38,630 bases of DNA from an uncultured Oscillospiraceae bacterium. Its GTDB lineage: Bacteria > Bacillota > Clostridia > Oscillospirales > Oscillospiraceae. Below the pieces are notes generated by a model. The model was given only the letters and a program-made list of their open reading frames with translations, had not been told where the DNA came from and did no database searches. The stretch spans positions 1 through 38,630 of the forward strand of contig CANRBG010000014.1 in the NCBI GenBank assembly GCA_947628805.1. The letters are read 5' to 3'. The position numbers and the translations under genes were made by a program. This document shows, piece after piece, positions 21,273 through 30,686 of the stretch. Each line of letters starts with the position of its first letter. Positions within the stretch are counted from its first letter, which is position 1.

Positions 21273-24200
21273 CTATTTTTTTGCCGGCAGGGGTACCGGC
21301 ACCGCCTGCCGCAGCCGCAGATACCACAGCGTCGCTCCCTTTACGGGCAGTTTATAAATACGTTCCAGAGCGGCGGCGTAGGCCAGAAGCTGCCCGTCAT
21401 ACCGGCCCGGCTCCACCCGTCCGTCGGTCTTGAAATCGATGACCGTGAGCGCGCCCGCCTCCTGGATGCAGCAGTCCACCACCCCCTGCAGCAGGACCTG
21501 TTCCCCCGCCGGGGCCTGGGGGTACCACTGTTCCGCCGGGCACAGCAGCGAAAACCGAAATTCCCGGATCACCTTTTCCGCCCTCAGCAGCCGGACCCCC
21601 AGCTCCGAGCGGAAAAAGGCCAAAATATCCGCCGGGTCCACCGCCGCGGCCTGCCGGGGCTCCAGAAAGCCCATGCGCTCCATCCGGGCGATCTCGTCTT
21701 GGATATCCGCCCTCGAGCCGGTCCGTTTCAGGTCGATGTGCTGCATGACCAGATGGGCCGCCACGCCCTGCTCCGGCCCGGTGAGAGGCCGTCCGTCCCG
21801 GCCGAAGTCCGGCCGCCGCAGCCGGTCCGTGACCGGTGCGGGCCGGGGCAGCTCCGCCGCCTCCCCGTCGGCCGCCCCCGGGGCCATCTCGTTGGCTCCC
21901 GTGGCCGTCAGCTTGGAGGGTAGCGCCACCGCCGCCTCGTAGGGATACCGCCAGGCAAGCCGCCGGCCGATCTCGTCCGTCAAAGCCTCGTCCGGGGCGG
22001 GCCGCTCCCGCTCCGGGAGCTGCTCCGCCGCCCGGGCCTGATCCGGCGCGACGACGCGGGTCTGGATGCTCTCGCCCCCGTCGGCGGCAGCCGCCGCCAG
22101 CAGCCAGGCCGCCGGACTGCGTGCCGACAACAGGGACCGGGGGTCGATGGGCCCCTGGGCGGGCCCGCCGTACGCCGCCAGCTTTTCCGCCGCCTTTGGC
22201 TGCACGCAGGTGATGATGAGCCGCTCCTTGGCCCGGGTCATAGCCACGTACAGCACTCGCTCCTGTTCAGACAGTTCCTCCCGGCGGCCGCGCCGGTCGA
22301 TGGCCCGCCAAGGCAGGGTGGGCCATCGGACGCCCCGGACCGTGTCCGTCATGCGCATGCCCAGGCCCAGCCGGCTGTGGCACAGCACATGGCCGCCGCC
22401 CCGGGCGTTCCACCCGTGGCTCTGGTCCGCCAGGAACACCACGGGAAATTCCAGGCCCTTGGACTTGTGTACGCTCATGAGCTGCACCGCGTCGCCTCCC
22501 GCCGGGGCCGGGGGCTCCAGACCCCGCTGTTCCAGCTCCCGCAGCCAGCCTACGAACCGGAAAAGGCCCCGGCCTCCGCCCTGCTCGAACCGCCGGGCGT
22601 ACTCGTAAAGCTGCATCAGATCGGCCACGCGCCGGCCCGCGTCGGGCATCACGCCGCAGACGGTCATCAGCTCCGTCCGGTCATAGAGCCGCCGGAGAAG
22701 ACTGTCCGTGGCTTCCTCCCGGGCGAAGCTGCGAAGCTCGTTCACAAGCTCTACGAACCGGCCGCACCGCTCGTCTATTTCCGCCCGGGCGCACAGCGCG
22801 TCCCAAAGGTCACCCTTGGCCGCCGCCCGGACCCCGGTCAGCTCGTCCGGGGTGAAGCCGAAAGGCAGGCCCCGCAGGGCCGCGACCAGCGGCACATCCT
22901 GCCGGGGGTTGTCCACCACCGACAGCATCGACAAGGTAAAACTCACCTCCGGCTGGGCGAAAAACGCCCCGCCCTGCCGGGCGTTGACGGGCACCCCCGC
23001 CTCGGTCAGGGCCCGGCGGAAAGCTGCGCCGGTGGTCCCCGGCGTGCGCAGCAGCAGCGCGATATCCCCGTACCGGACGGGCCGCGTGCCCCCCGCGCCA
23101 TCGGATATGCGCTCCCGGCCCTCCACCATGGCCCGGATGCGCCCGGCCACATACCGGGCCTCCAGCCGGACCTTGTCCGGCGCCTCGCCGCCTTCGTCGC
23201 CGGCGGCGGCGTCGCTGTCCAGGATGCACAGCTCCGGCTTTACCTCCCCCTCCGGGGGATAGGCCGCGCCGGGGATCAGCATGGCTTCTTCGTTGTATTC
23301 CACGTCCCCCAGGTCCCGGGACATGATCCGGGCGAACACACTGTTACAGGCGTTCAAAACGCTCGCCCGGCTGCGAAAATTCTCCCGCAGCAACACCCGT
23401 TCCCCCTGACCCGGGACGCCGAAGGCCTCGTACTTGGCGTTGAATATGGCGGGCTCCGCCAGCCGGAACCGATAGATGGACTGCTTCACGTCCCCCACCA
23501 TAAACAGGTTTTGCCCCTCGCCGGAGACCCGCTGGAAAATGAGCTCCTGGACGGCGTTCACGTCCTGGTACTCGTCCACCATCACCTCCGCGAACCGGCC
23601 GGAGACGGTTTTGGCCAGGTCCGTGGGACCGCCGTTTTCATCGCACAGGAGCTTTACGCAAAAGTGCTCCACATCGGCGAAGTCGCAGGCGTCCGCCCGG
23701 CGTTTCCGGGTGGCGTACTCCCGTTGCAGGGCCCACACCAAGTCCATCAGCGCCGTGAGGGGCGCCCGGGACGCAGCCGTGCCCGCCAGCAGGCTCGCGC
23801 TGTCCCCCGCCAGGTCTTTCCCCAGCTTTTCCAGGCTCTTTTTGGCCTCGTCCCAGACCTTTTTGACCTTTTCCTTGGCGGCCTCGTCGGGGAAATTCCG
23901 CACCGCGTTCAGCCGTGGCACAGGCCGGGATATCACCGTCCGGGTCTTGTCCCAGCCGTCCGCCGCAGAGCGGGCGATGTCCCGAAACTGCAAGGCCAGC
24001 TCGGAAAAGGCCGGGCCGTAGCTCTTGGCAAGGGGCTCGTTGCCGGGGCCGTTCATAAAGGCGATGGCGTTTTCCAGCGCCGCCGCCCGGTAGGCGGCCT
24101 CCGCCGCCGCGTCCTTCAGCAGATACCGGCCCCAGGGGGTCTGGGCCGCGTCGGTGAGCCCGGCGGTATCCAGCCCGGAGAGCTTCTCCGCCGCCCACTT

Positions 24201-24767
24201 CTCCGGAAAGGCGTGGCTCTGCATCTGGCTGTCCAGGGCCAGCACCAGCTCCGCCAGGCGGCCGTCGTCCCGGCCAGCGCCCACGCTGTCCACCAAAATC
24301 CGCAGGCCCTCGTTTTCCTCTATGGTTTCATAGGCCCGGTCCAGCACGTCCTCCAGGGCTCTGGCCCGCATGGTCTGGGCCCGGTCCTCGTCCAGCACGG
24401 CGAAGCCGGGGGCCACCCCCAGCAGATGGGCGTTTTCCCGGACCAGGGCGGCGCAGAAGCTGTCGATGGTGCCGATCTGGGCCCGGTACAGAAGCGCGCT
24501 CTGGCGCCGCAGCCGCTTGTCCGCCGTGTCCGCCGCCGCCCGGGCGTTCAGCTCCGTCAAAATGCGGCCCCGCAGCTCCGCCGCCGCCGCCCGGGTGAAG
24601 GTGATCACCAGAAAGCGGGTGATATCCTCCCCCTCCAGCACCCGGGCGATGAGCCGCTCGGTCAGCACCCGGGTCTTGCCGCTGCCGGCCCCCGCGCTGA
24701 CCAGCACGGGACCGCCCCGGGCCTGGATCGCCCGGGCCTGAGAGGGCGTCAGTTTCAGATCACCCAT
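21273..24767 (-). CDS. addA: ATP-dependent helicase/nuclease subunit AddA
   Basis: 1164 residues from the ATG at 24767, which overlaps the end of addB by 8 bases; longer versions would run through addB in another frame. This UvrD-type 3'-5' helicase has Walker A SAGAGSGKT (24-32), a Walker B region with VDEYQDVNAVQ, and motifs such as LLRTPGTTGAAFRRAL and QLMSVHKSKGLEFPVVFLAD. The C-terminal RecB-type nuclease has VIDFKTDGRVEPG and the final GQLLAYAAALE. With AddB it resects double-strand breaks for RecA-dependent repair, as RecBCD does in E. coli. No frame break is seen. Confidence 0.96.
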   Translation of the reverse strand: MGDLKLTPSQARAIQARGGPVLVSAGAGSGKTRVLTERLIARVLEGEDITRFLVITFTRAAAAELRGRILTELNARAAADTADKRLRRQSALLYRAQIGTIDSFCAALVRENAHLLGVAPGFAVLDEDRAQTMRARALEDVLDRAYETIEENEGLRILVDSVGAGRDDGRLAELVLALDSQMQSHAFPEKWAAEKLSGLDTAGLTDAAQTPWGRYLLKDAAAEAAYRAAALENAIAFMNGPGNEPLAKSYGPAFSELALQFRDIARSAADGWDKTRTVISRPVPRLNAVRNFPDEAAKEKVKKVWDEAKKSLEKLGKDLAGDSASLLAGTAASRAPLTALMDLVWALQREYATRKRRADACDFADVEHFCVKLLCDENGGPTDLAKTVSGRFAEVMVDEYQDVNAVQELIFQRVSGEGQNLFMVGDVKQSIYRFRLAEPAIFNAKYEAFGVPGQGERVLLRENFRSRASVLNACNSVFARIMSRDLGDVEYNEEAMLIPGAAYPPEGEVKPELCILDSDAAAGDEGGEAPDKVRLEARYVAGRIRAMVEGRERISDGAGGTRPVRYGDIALLLRTPGTTGAAFRRALTEAGVPVNARQGGAFFAQPEVSFTLSMLSVVDNPRQDVPLVAALRGLPFGFTPDELTGVRAAAKGDLWDALCARAEIDERCGRFVELVNELRSFAREEATDSLLRRLYDRTELMTVCGVMPDAGRRVADLMQLYEYARRFEQGGGRGLFRFVGWLRELEQRGLEPPAPAGGDAVQLMSVHKSKGLEFPVVFLADQSHGWNARGGGHVLCHSRLGLGMRMTDTVRGVRWPTLPWRAIDRRGRREELSEQERVLYVAMTRAKERLIITCVQPKAAEKLAAYGGPAQGPIDPRSLLSARSPAAWLLAAAAADGGESIQTRVVAPDQARAAEQLPERERPAPDEALTDEIGRRLAWRYPYEAAVALPSKLTATGANEMAPGAADGEAAELPRPAPVTDRLRRPDFGRDGRPLTGPEQGVAAHLVMQHIDLKRTGSRADIQDEIARMERMGFLEPRQAAAVDPADILAFFRSELGVRLLRAEKVIREFRFSLLCPAEQWYPQAPAGEQVLLQGVVDCCIQEAGALTVIDFKTDGRVEPGRYDGQLLAYAAALERIYKLPVKGATLWYLRLRQAVPVPLPAKK

Positions 24768-27700
24768 GGCCCTCGATCCTCCTCCAGGCTTCCTCCGGAG
24801 ACAGCTTCGTCCGCATCCGCCAGCCGTCACCGGCGTCGTCGAACAGGCACGCCTGCCGGTAATCGCAGAAAGCGCAGGCGTTGTCCCGGTCCGACTTATA
24901 CCAGGGGTCCGTCCGGACGCTGCCGGACCGGAGCTGCTCCGCCAGCTCCGCCAGGGTCTCGTCAATGTACCGGCTCAGGGCCCCGAACTGCTCCAATGTT
25001 GCAAGGCTGGCCGCGCTGGATTTGGTCCAGCCGCCCTTTTTGGAGACCTTCACCGGCAGAAACCGCTTGTCCTCTCCCGGCTCCATGGCCTCGATGACCG
25101 CCGCGTCGTCCAGCACGAGCCCGCTGCGCCTGGCGGTATTTTTTCGCAGGGCCGCCAGCTCCTCCTCGGTCACGTCGCTGTCCGCGCTGACCACGTCGAA
25201 CCGGGCAGGGGAGTACAGCACCCCCGCCGGGCGGATCCGCTCCGCTTTCAGGTAGGCCCCGCCCCGCTTTTCCAGCGCGAACAGGTACAGCAGCATCTGC
25301 ATGTTGAGTCCCTGGCACACGTCCGACAGGTCGAATTTCTTCACCCCGGTCTTATAGTCCGTGACCCGCAGGTAGAGCGTGCCGTCGTGGACCCAGCCGT
25401 CCACCCGGTCCGCCCGGCCCGCCAGAGGCGTATCCCCGGGCCCGCCCGGGGCCAGCACCCCCTGGGCCCCCAGGTCCAGCTCCAGGTCGATAGGCTGGAA
25501 TTTGGAGTCTTTCAGCTCCTGCCACATGTCCACGGTCACCTGCCGGACCGTGGAGCGCAGCCGCCGGAAGAGATAGGCGAACCGGGCGGTCTTGTCCGCG
25601 AAGCCGTGCATTTCCTCGTCGATGTACTTGTCCACGTACTTGTCCGCCAGGGCGGCCACCTGTTTTTCGTCCACCGCGGCGAAGCCGCCCAGGTCCAGGA
25701 TCTCCCGGGCCACATTCTCCAGGATGTAGTGCACAAAGGTGCCGTAGTCCCGAGGATCGAACACCGCCCGCTGCCGGGGCCGAGCCTTCAGGCCGTATTG
25801 GAGAAAGTACCCGAACCGGCAGTCGGCGAATTTTTCCGCCCGGGTGGCGGTCAGGGTCGGCGTGGGGCCGTACAGGGCTCGGACCGAGCCGGGAGACAGG
25901 CTCCCCCGGGCGGTCTGGACCACTCCCGCCAGGCGGATCAGCTCCGGTTCCCGGCCGGCCCGGACAAAGTGCTCCCGGGCCGCCAGGCAGACGGGCTCGT
26001 CGTCCCCCGTCTGGCCCTGCAGGGCCAGGGCAAAGGCCGGGGCCGGGGCAAAGGTCCGGGCCCGGAGGATGTCCCCCCGGACCGGCTCCACCCCCAGCAG
26101 GACCCGGGCCCGGTCCACGATCAGGGAGGGGCGGCCCTCGCCGCCCTCGCTGTCCGTGACGGGCCAGCTCATATACAGCGTCTCCGACGGCAGGCTCAGG
26201 CAGTTGTAGATGCGGCCCAGCTCCCGGCCCACATCTTCCTCCGCGCCCCCCAGGGCCAGCCCCAGGGCGGAGAGGGTCTCCCGTTCATCGGCGGTGAACA
26301 CGCCGCCGGCTTCCTCCGGGGCCGGCAGGCGGCCGTCCGCCGCCCCCAGCAGCAGCAGATGCCGGATATGCCGCCGGCGCATGCCGTCGATATCACCCGC
26401 GCCGACCCGGTCCAGGGACACGGGGATCACGCTCACGTCGTACTTGGACAGCATCAGCGTGAACAGATCCTGAAATTCCCCGCCGTCCATGGTCATGTCC
26501 CCCAGAGCGGCCGCGAACTGTTCCAGGGCCTGGCACACCGTCTCCCACAGCCGGGCGCACTCCGCCGCCGTCTCATGGCGGCCCTGGTCGGTCAGCTCCG
26601 CCGCCCGGTCCCGGAGCCGCTCCGCCAGGCGGATGTCGCCCAGAAAATCCGCCAGAGCCGACGCCTGCTCCGCCGCCGTAGAGGCGGCCCCGCCGCGCCG
26701 CTCCAGGGCTTTCAGGGGCCCGATCACGGCCCGGCGCATGGCGTTCAGCTCCGCCAGGCGCTCTTTTGCCCGCTCGTCAACGGTCCGGTTGTACCCCTCC
26801 GGGTGCATGGTCCACTCCCGGTCCCAGCCGCTGCCCCGTATGCCCCACAGCAGCACATAGTTTTCCAGCCGGTCCACCTGCTCCAGCGTCAGGGGCGACA
26901 GGCCCGTTTTTAGATAGCCAAACACGGCTTCGTACTCATATCCCCGGCCCGCCGCCTCCAGGGCGGAAGCGATGGCCAAAGGCACGCTCTTTTGCAACAT
27001 GTCCCCCCGGCCGGACAGGAAAAGCGGCACCCCGTACCGGGCGCATGCGCTCTCCAGCGCGGTCCGGTAGTCCCCAAAGCCCCGGGCCGCCACGGCCATG
27101 TCCCGCCACCGGCAGCCCGACCGGGCCAGCTCCGCCATCCGGGCCGCCGCCAGCTCGCACTCCTGGGCGATGTCCGCGGCGTATACCGCCGTCACCGCGC
27201 CGCCGTTTTCCGGGGCAGCACCGTCTCCGGCGAAGTCAAAAAGATGCTCGCACAGATAGGCCACCGGGCTGTCCTGAGACGGGGGCCGCTCCAGCCACTG
27301 TTCCTGATACGCCGCGCCGTACTCCCCGGCCGTGGCCCGCAGCCACCGGGCCGTGGCCATGGGCAGGGCGAAGGCCCCGTCGCCGGTCCTGTCGCAGGTC
27401 AGGCACACGGTCATATCCGCGCCGGCCCGGATCATCTGGCGCAGGACCTCTTTCTCCAGGGCGGTGAAGTCGGAAAAGCCGTCCACATAAAATGTCCCGT
27501 TCACGGCGGGGCTGTCCCCGATCAGATCCGCCAACGCCGCCAGCCGATCCGCGCTGTCCGCGCCGCTGCGCTGCTGCACGGCGGTGTAGGCCTCCATCAG
27601 CAGCGCCAGGTCCCGGAGCTTGTCCGCCAGAAGACCGTCGGCCTGTCCGGCGGCGGCCAAAAGCTCCGCCGCGCCCGCGCCGGCGTTTTTCAGCTCCTCC

Positions 27701-28068
27701 ACCGCCCGGGTCAGGCTGTCCAGCAGCCCCGCCTCTTTCCGGCCCTGCCGATAGACACGCAGCCGGTCCCCCACGGTCCGGACCGCCACCGCCATGCACA
27801 GCACCCGGCCGCCTCCGTCCAGGGCGGGACGGGCGCCGCCCACCTGGGAGAAGACCTTCCGGGCCAGACCCGTGAAGGACAGCACCTCCCCGTACCGGCT
27901 CAGCGTATCTCCCGCCGCGGCGCAGAGCTCCCGCTCCGCCTCGTGGCTGTACTGCTCCGGCACCAGCAGGACCAGGTTTCCCCGGCCCTCGGCCACATAT
28001 TCCGCTATCTCCCGGAACACCAGCGCGGTCTTGCCCGCGCCGGCCCGGCCCAATATCGTTCGTACCAT
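24760..28068 (-). CDS. addB: ATP-dependent helicase/nuclease subunit AddB
   Basis: 1102 residues from the ATG at 28068. N-terminal Walker A is GRAGAGKT (about 7-14). The RecB-type nuclease near the C-terminus has VTDYKTGVKKFD. The four iron-sulfur cysteines are one in FADCRFGYFLQYG before the nuclease and three in CAFCDYRQAC after it, as in Bacillus AddB, where the cluster holds the nuclease domain together. AddB recognises Chi-type sites and cuts the 5' strand. It is first in the addBA operon. No ribosome binding site is visible and the -10 box is six bases upstream, so the message may be leaderless. Confidence 0.95.
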   Translation of the reverse strand: MVRTILGRAGAGKTALVFREIAEYVAEGRGNLVLLVPEQYSHEAERELCAAAGDTLSRYGEVLSFTGLARKVFSQVGGARPALDGGGRVLCMAVAVRTVGDRLRVYRQGRKEAGLLDSLTRAVEELKNAGAGAAELLAAAGQADGLLADKLRDLALLMEAYTAVQQRSGADSADRLAALADLIGDSPAVNGTFYVDGFSDFTALEKEVLRQMIRAGADMTVCLTCDRTGDGAFALPMATARWLRATAGEYGAAYQEQWLERPPSQDSPVAYLCEHLFDFAGDGAAPENGGAVTAVYAADIAQECELAAARMAELARSGCRWRDMAVAARGFGDYRTALESACARYGVPLFLSGRGDMLQKSVPLAIASALEAAGRGYEYEAVFGYLKTGLSPLTLEQVDRLENYVLLWGIRGSGWDREWTMHPEGYNRTVDERAKERLAELNAMRRAVIGPLKALERRGGAASTAAEQASALADFLGDIRLAERLRDRAAELTDQGRHETAAECARLWETVCQALEQFAAALGDMTMDGGEFQDLFTLMLSKYDVSVIPVSLDRVGAGDIDGMRRRHIRHLLLLGAADGRLPAPEEAGGVFTADERETLSALGLALGGAEEDVGRELGRIYNCLSLPSETLYMSWPVTDSEGGEGRPSLIVDRARVLLGVEPVRGDILRARTFAPAPAFALALQGQTGDDEPVCLAAREHFVRAGREPELIRLAGVVQTARGSLSPGSVRALYGPTPTLTATRAEKFADCRFGYFLQYGLKARPRQRAVFDPRDYGTFVHYILENVAREILDLGGFAAVDEKQVAALADKYVDKYIDEEMHGFADKTARFAYLFRRLRSTVRQVTVDMWQELKDSKFQPIDLELDLGAQGVLAPGGPGDTPLAGRADRVDGWVHDGTLYLRVTDYKTGVKKFDLSDVCQGLNMQMLLYLFALEKRGGAYLKAERIRPAGVLYSPARFDVVSADSDVTEEELAALRKNTARRSGLVLDDAAVIEAMEPGEDKRFLPVKVSKKGGWTKSSAASLATLEQFGALSRYIDETLAELAEQLRSGSVRTDPWYKSDRDNACAFCDYRQACLFDDAGDGWRMRTKLSPEEAWRRIEGHG

Positions 28069-28074
28069 GCCCGT

Positions 28075-28103
28075 ATCATACCATATTTTCCGCCCTCTGT
28101 CAT
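28075..28103 (-). promoter_or_regulatory. Promoter of addB, directly before the start codon
   Basis: On the minus strand ATGACA (28103-28098), 17 bases, TATGAT (28080-28075), then six bases (ACGGGC) and the addB ATG. The arrangement matches that at 16173-16210. Confidence 0.62.
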
Positions 28104-28229
28104 TGGCTTTTTGCACCGGGACAGGGCGGGCCGGCCCCGGATCGCCAGAGGGCAGGGCGTGTAAGTCAGAAAAATAACGGGGCGGCCTTTTGCCTAATTT
28201 TTGGCCAGTCCATTTGGGCGTTCTGCATA

Positions 28230-28259
28230 TTGACAGGGCCGCAAGATCTAAGGCATTAT
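28230..28259 (+). promoter_or_regulatory. Promoter of the glycolipid operon
   Basis: Perfect TTGACA (28230-28235) with CATTAT (28254-28259) at 18 bases. The -10 is a four-of-six match. The rest of the 28104-28316 gap shows only GC-rich sequence and an AT-rich leader. Confidence 0.5.
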
Positions 28260-28316
28260 AGGCGAGGAAGCTCATTTTTCACTCATTTTTCAGCTATTTC
28301 AGAGGTCATGTCCAAT

Positions 28317-29441
28317 ATGAAAGTGTTGATCCTGACCTGCAACACCGGCGAGGGCCACAACTCGGTGGCCGAGGCGGTACGGCAGGTCTTTTCTGCGGCC
28401 GGAACGGCCTGCGATGTGACGGACGCGCTCTCGTTCATGTCGGAGCGGGCGTCGGAGGCCATCGCGGGCGTCCATACCAGCATATACCGCTATATGCCCG
28501 GGGCCTTCCGGTGGAGCTATCAGTTCATGGAGCAGCACCCCTCCGTGTTGGAGGAGGACGGGTTCGTCGCGAAGATGCTCACCACCGGCGCGGAGCGGAT
28601 GCGGGAATACATCCTGGCGGAGGGCTACGACTGCCTGATCTGTCCCCACGCCTTTGCCGCGCTGATCGTGACCCAGATGCGCCGGATGTATCCGGACGTG
28701 TGCTCTGTCCCGGTCAGTTTCATCGCCACAGATCACACCTGCAGCCCCACGGTGATGGACTGCGACATGGACTGGTTTTTCGCGCCCTCGGCGGGGGCGG
28801 CGGAGGAATTTTTGGCGGCGGGCATCCCGGCGGAGCGGGTGGTGACCACGGCGGGCATCCCGGTACGGCGGGAGTTTTTCCGGCATGTGGACCGCTCGGA
28901 GGCCCGGCGCCGGCTGGGCCTGCCCCAGACGGGGCAGATGCTGCTGGCCATGTGCGGCAGCATGGGCTGCGGCCATCTGGACGCCCTGGCGGAGCTGGTG
29001 GCGGACAGACTCTCCCCCGGCCAGCTGATGACCGTGGTCTGCGGCACCAACGTCCGGCTGCGCCGGAAGCTGGAGCGCATCTTTGCCGACCGAAAAGACG
29101 TACATATCCTGGGCTACTGCGACGACGTGGCCCTTTTGATGGACTGCGCGGACCTGTATTTGACCAAGCCAGGCGGCATCAGCACCGCCGAGGCGGCGGT
29201 GAAGGGCCTGCCCATGGTGCTGGTGGACGCGGTGGCCGGGTGCGAGGAATACAACCTGCGCTACTTCTGCCAGCGGGGCGGCGCGGTGACGGCGGACCGG
29301 CAGGAGGACCTGGCCCGGCTGTGTCTGTCGCTGCTGGACGACCCGGCCGCGCTGCGCCGGATGGGGGCGGCAATCCGCCAGCGGGGCGACGCGGCGGCGG
29401 AGATATGCTCCTGTCTGAGCCGGAAGGAGACCGTGGCATGA
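28317..29441 (+). CDS. MGDG synthase/UgtP-like glycosyltransferase (GT28)
   Basis: 374 residues from the ATG at 28317, because the site AGAGGT is ten bases upstream; the ATG at 28308 is too close to it. The N-terminal domain begins KVLILTCNTGEGHNSVAEAV, the pattern of MGDG synthases and UgtP, which add sugar from a UDP-sugar to diacylglycerol at the inner face of the membrane. The C-terminal GT-B half has CGSMGCGHLDALAELV, VVCGTNVRLRRKL, HILGYCDDVALLMDCADLYLTKPGGISTAEA (the nucleotide-sugar site) and PMVLVDAVAGCEEYN. Substrates are not certain. It overlaps the next gene by four bases (ATGA). Confidence 0.87.
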   Translation: MKVLILTCNTGEGHNSVAEAVRQVFSAAGTACDVTDALSFMSERASEAIAGVHTSIYRYMPGAFRWSYQFMEQHPSVLEEDGFVAKMLTTGAERMREYILAEGYDCLICPHAFAALIVTQMRRMYPDVCSVPVSFIATDHTCSPTVMDCDMDWFFAPSAGAAEEFLAAGIPAERVVTTAGIPVRREFFRHVDRSEARRRLGLPQTGQMLLAMCGSMGCGHLDALAELVADRLSPGQLMTVVCGTNVRLRRKLERIFADRKDVHILGYCDDVALLMDCADLYLTKPGGISTAEAAVKGLPMVLVDAVAGCEEYNLRYFCQRGGAVTADRQEDLARLCLSLLDDPAALRRMGAAIRQRGDAAAEICSCLSRKETVA

Positions 29442-29917
29442 AGCGGTTTTGGTACGCCATCGCGTATCTGGCGGTGGTGAGCGCGCTGTCCAACTTGGCG
29501 GCGGTCTTTTCCCGCCGCCGTTTCCGCCCGGACGCTTTCCCTTTCCGGCCCTATGCCTTTGAGCGGCAGGGCCGGTTTTATGAAAAGCTTGGCATCCGCA
29601 GGTGGAAAGACCGCCTGCCGGACATGAGCAAGCTGCTGCGGTTCCTGCCCCGGAAGGCCGTGGGCTCCCGGTCTGCGGAGCAGGCCCGCCGGCTGGTGCA
29701 GGAGACCTGCCTGGCGGAGACGGTGCATCTTTGCCTGATGGCCCTGTCGGCGCCGGTGCTGTTTATATGGCCCGGCTGGAAGGGCGCGATCCTGTGGGCG
29801 GTCTACGCGCTGGGGAACGTGCCCTTCATCATGATCCAGCGGTACAACCGGCCCCGGCTCCAGCACCTGGCCCAGACCCTGCAGCGGGCGGAGGAGAGGA
29901 CCCTTGAGCATGCCTGA
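29438..29917 (+). CDS. CrtO-like acyltransferase-family membrane protein
   Basis: 159 residues. The ATG overlaps the glycosyltransferase stop. It has membrane segments at about 5-25 and 90-135. Between them lies FRPYAFERQGRFYEKLGIRRWKDRLPD, the signature I associate with glycosyl-4,4'-diaponeurosporenoate acyltransferase (CrtO family), and it ends with MIQRYNRPRL. In staphylococci CrtO acylates a glycosylated carotenoid. No carotenoid genes are here, so the enzyme more likely acts on another glycolipid, perhaps the product of the upstream glycosyltransferase. It overlaps the downstream gene by 8 bases. Confidence 0.75.
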   Translation: MKRFWYAIAYLAVVSALSNLAAVFSRRRFRPDAFPFRPYAFERQGRFYEKLGIRRWKDRLPDMSKLLRFLPRKAVGSRSAEQARRLVQETCLAETVHLCLMALSAPVLFIWPGWKGAILWAVYALGNVPFIMIQRYNRPRLQHLAQTLQRAEERTLEHA

Positions 29918-30584
29918 ACTGTACGATTACCGGGCCCTGCGCCCCGCCAATGTGACCAGCCCCGCCTACCGGCATGTGCTGCTGCTGCTGTACTGGCCGG
30001 CGTACGGGCTGCTGTTTCTGGCGGTGGAGCGGCTGCTGGCTATGGACAGCTACACGCCGGTGCACTGCGCGCTGGACGATATGATCCCCTTTAACGAGTG
30101 GTTTTTGCTGCCGTACCTGTTCTGGTTCGTGTACATGGCGGGGGCGTTGGTCTACACGTTTTTCTTCGACGTGCCCTCTTTCCGGCGGATGATGGTGTTC
30201 ATCATGGTCACCTATTCCGTCACCATCGCCGTCTACCTGCTCTGGCCCACCTGCCAGCAGCTCCGGCCGGATACCTTTCCCCGGGACAACCTGCTGACCC
30301 GGTTTCTGGGGTGGTTCTATACCTTCGACACCAACACCAACGTCTGCCCCTCCATCCACGTGCTGGGGGCTGTGGCGGTATCGGCGGCGGCCTGGGACAG
30401 TCCCCGCTTCCGGACCGGGCCCTGGCGGACGGCTTTTTCCGCCATGACCGCGCTCATTTGCATCTCCACCGTGTTCATTAAGCAGCACTCCGTTCTGGAC
30501 GTGCTGGCGGCGCTGCCCCTATCTGTTGTAGGCTGGGCCGCTGCCTGGCGGGCAAGCCCTGTCCGGGAGAAGCAGAACACATGA
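29910..30584 (+). CDS. PAP2-family membrane phosphatase
   Basis: 224 residues from the ATG at 29910, with GGAGGAGAGG upstream (an in-frame TTG at 29904 is the alternative). About six membrane segments. The PAP2 motifs are CPSIHV (PSxH) and the final motif FIKQHSVLDVLAALP, with the nucleophile-type His and the partner Asp. The first PAP2 motif (KxxxxxxRP) is not obvious, as in the inositol phosphorylceramide synthase-like branch. It probably removes or transfers phosphate on a lipid such as phosphatidic acid, which would supply diacylglycerol to the upstream glycosyltransferase. Third gene of the operon. Confidence 0.85.
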   Translation: MPELYDYRALRPANVTSPAYRHVLLLLYWPAYGLLFLAVERLLAMDSYTPVHCALDDMIPFNEWFLLPYLFWFVYMAGALVYTFFFDVPSFRRMMVFIMVTYSVTIAVYLLWPTCQQLRPDTFPRDNLLTRFLGWFYTFDTNTNVCPSIHVLGAVAVSAAAWDSPRFRTGPWRTAFSAMTALICISTVFIKQHSVLDVLAALPLSVVGWAAAWRASPVREKQNT

Positions 30585-30591
30585 AAACTGA

Positions 30592-30620
30592 AGCACCGCG
30601 CCATAAGCGCGGTGCTTTTT
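30592..30620 (+). terminator. Terminator of the glycolipid operon
   Basis: AGCACCGCGC (30592-30601) and GCGCGGTGCT (30607-30616) followed by TTTTT. Confidence 0.92.
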
Positions 30621-30650
30621 ATGTTGATAAGACGGATATTCTTCCCGGTC

Positions 30651-30675
30651 GGCACAGTCCAAACGGACGGGTGCC
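30651..30675. terminator. Weak hairpin downstream of the CmpB-like gene
   Basis: GGCAC/GTGCC and GTCC/GGAC stack around AAAC in the convergent gap. There is no T-run on the minus strand. Confidence 0.35.
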
Positions 30676-30686
30676 TTTGCGCTATA

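Noticed and set aside
22377-26913. Two long plus-strand open frames opposite addA and addB
   Set aside because: Both are Arg/Pro/Gln/Gly-rich shadows of GC-rich genes. The minus strand carries intact helicase, nuclease and Fe-S motifs.
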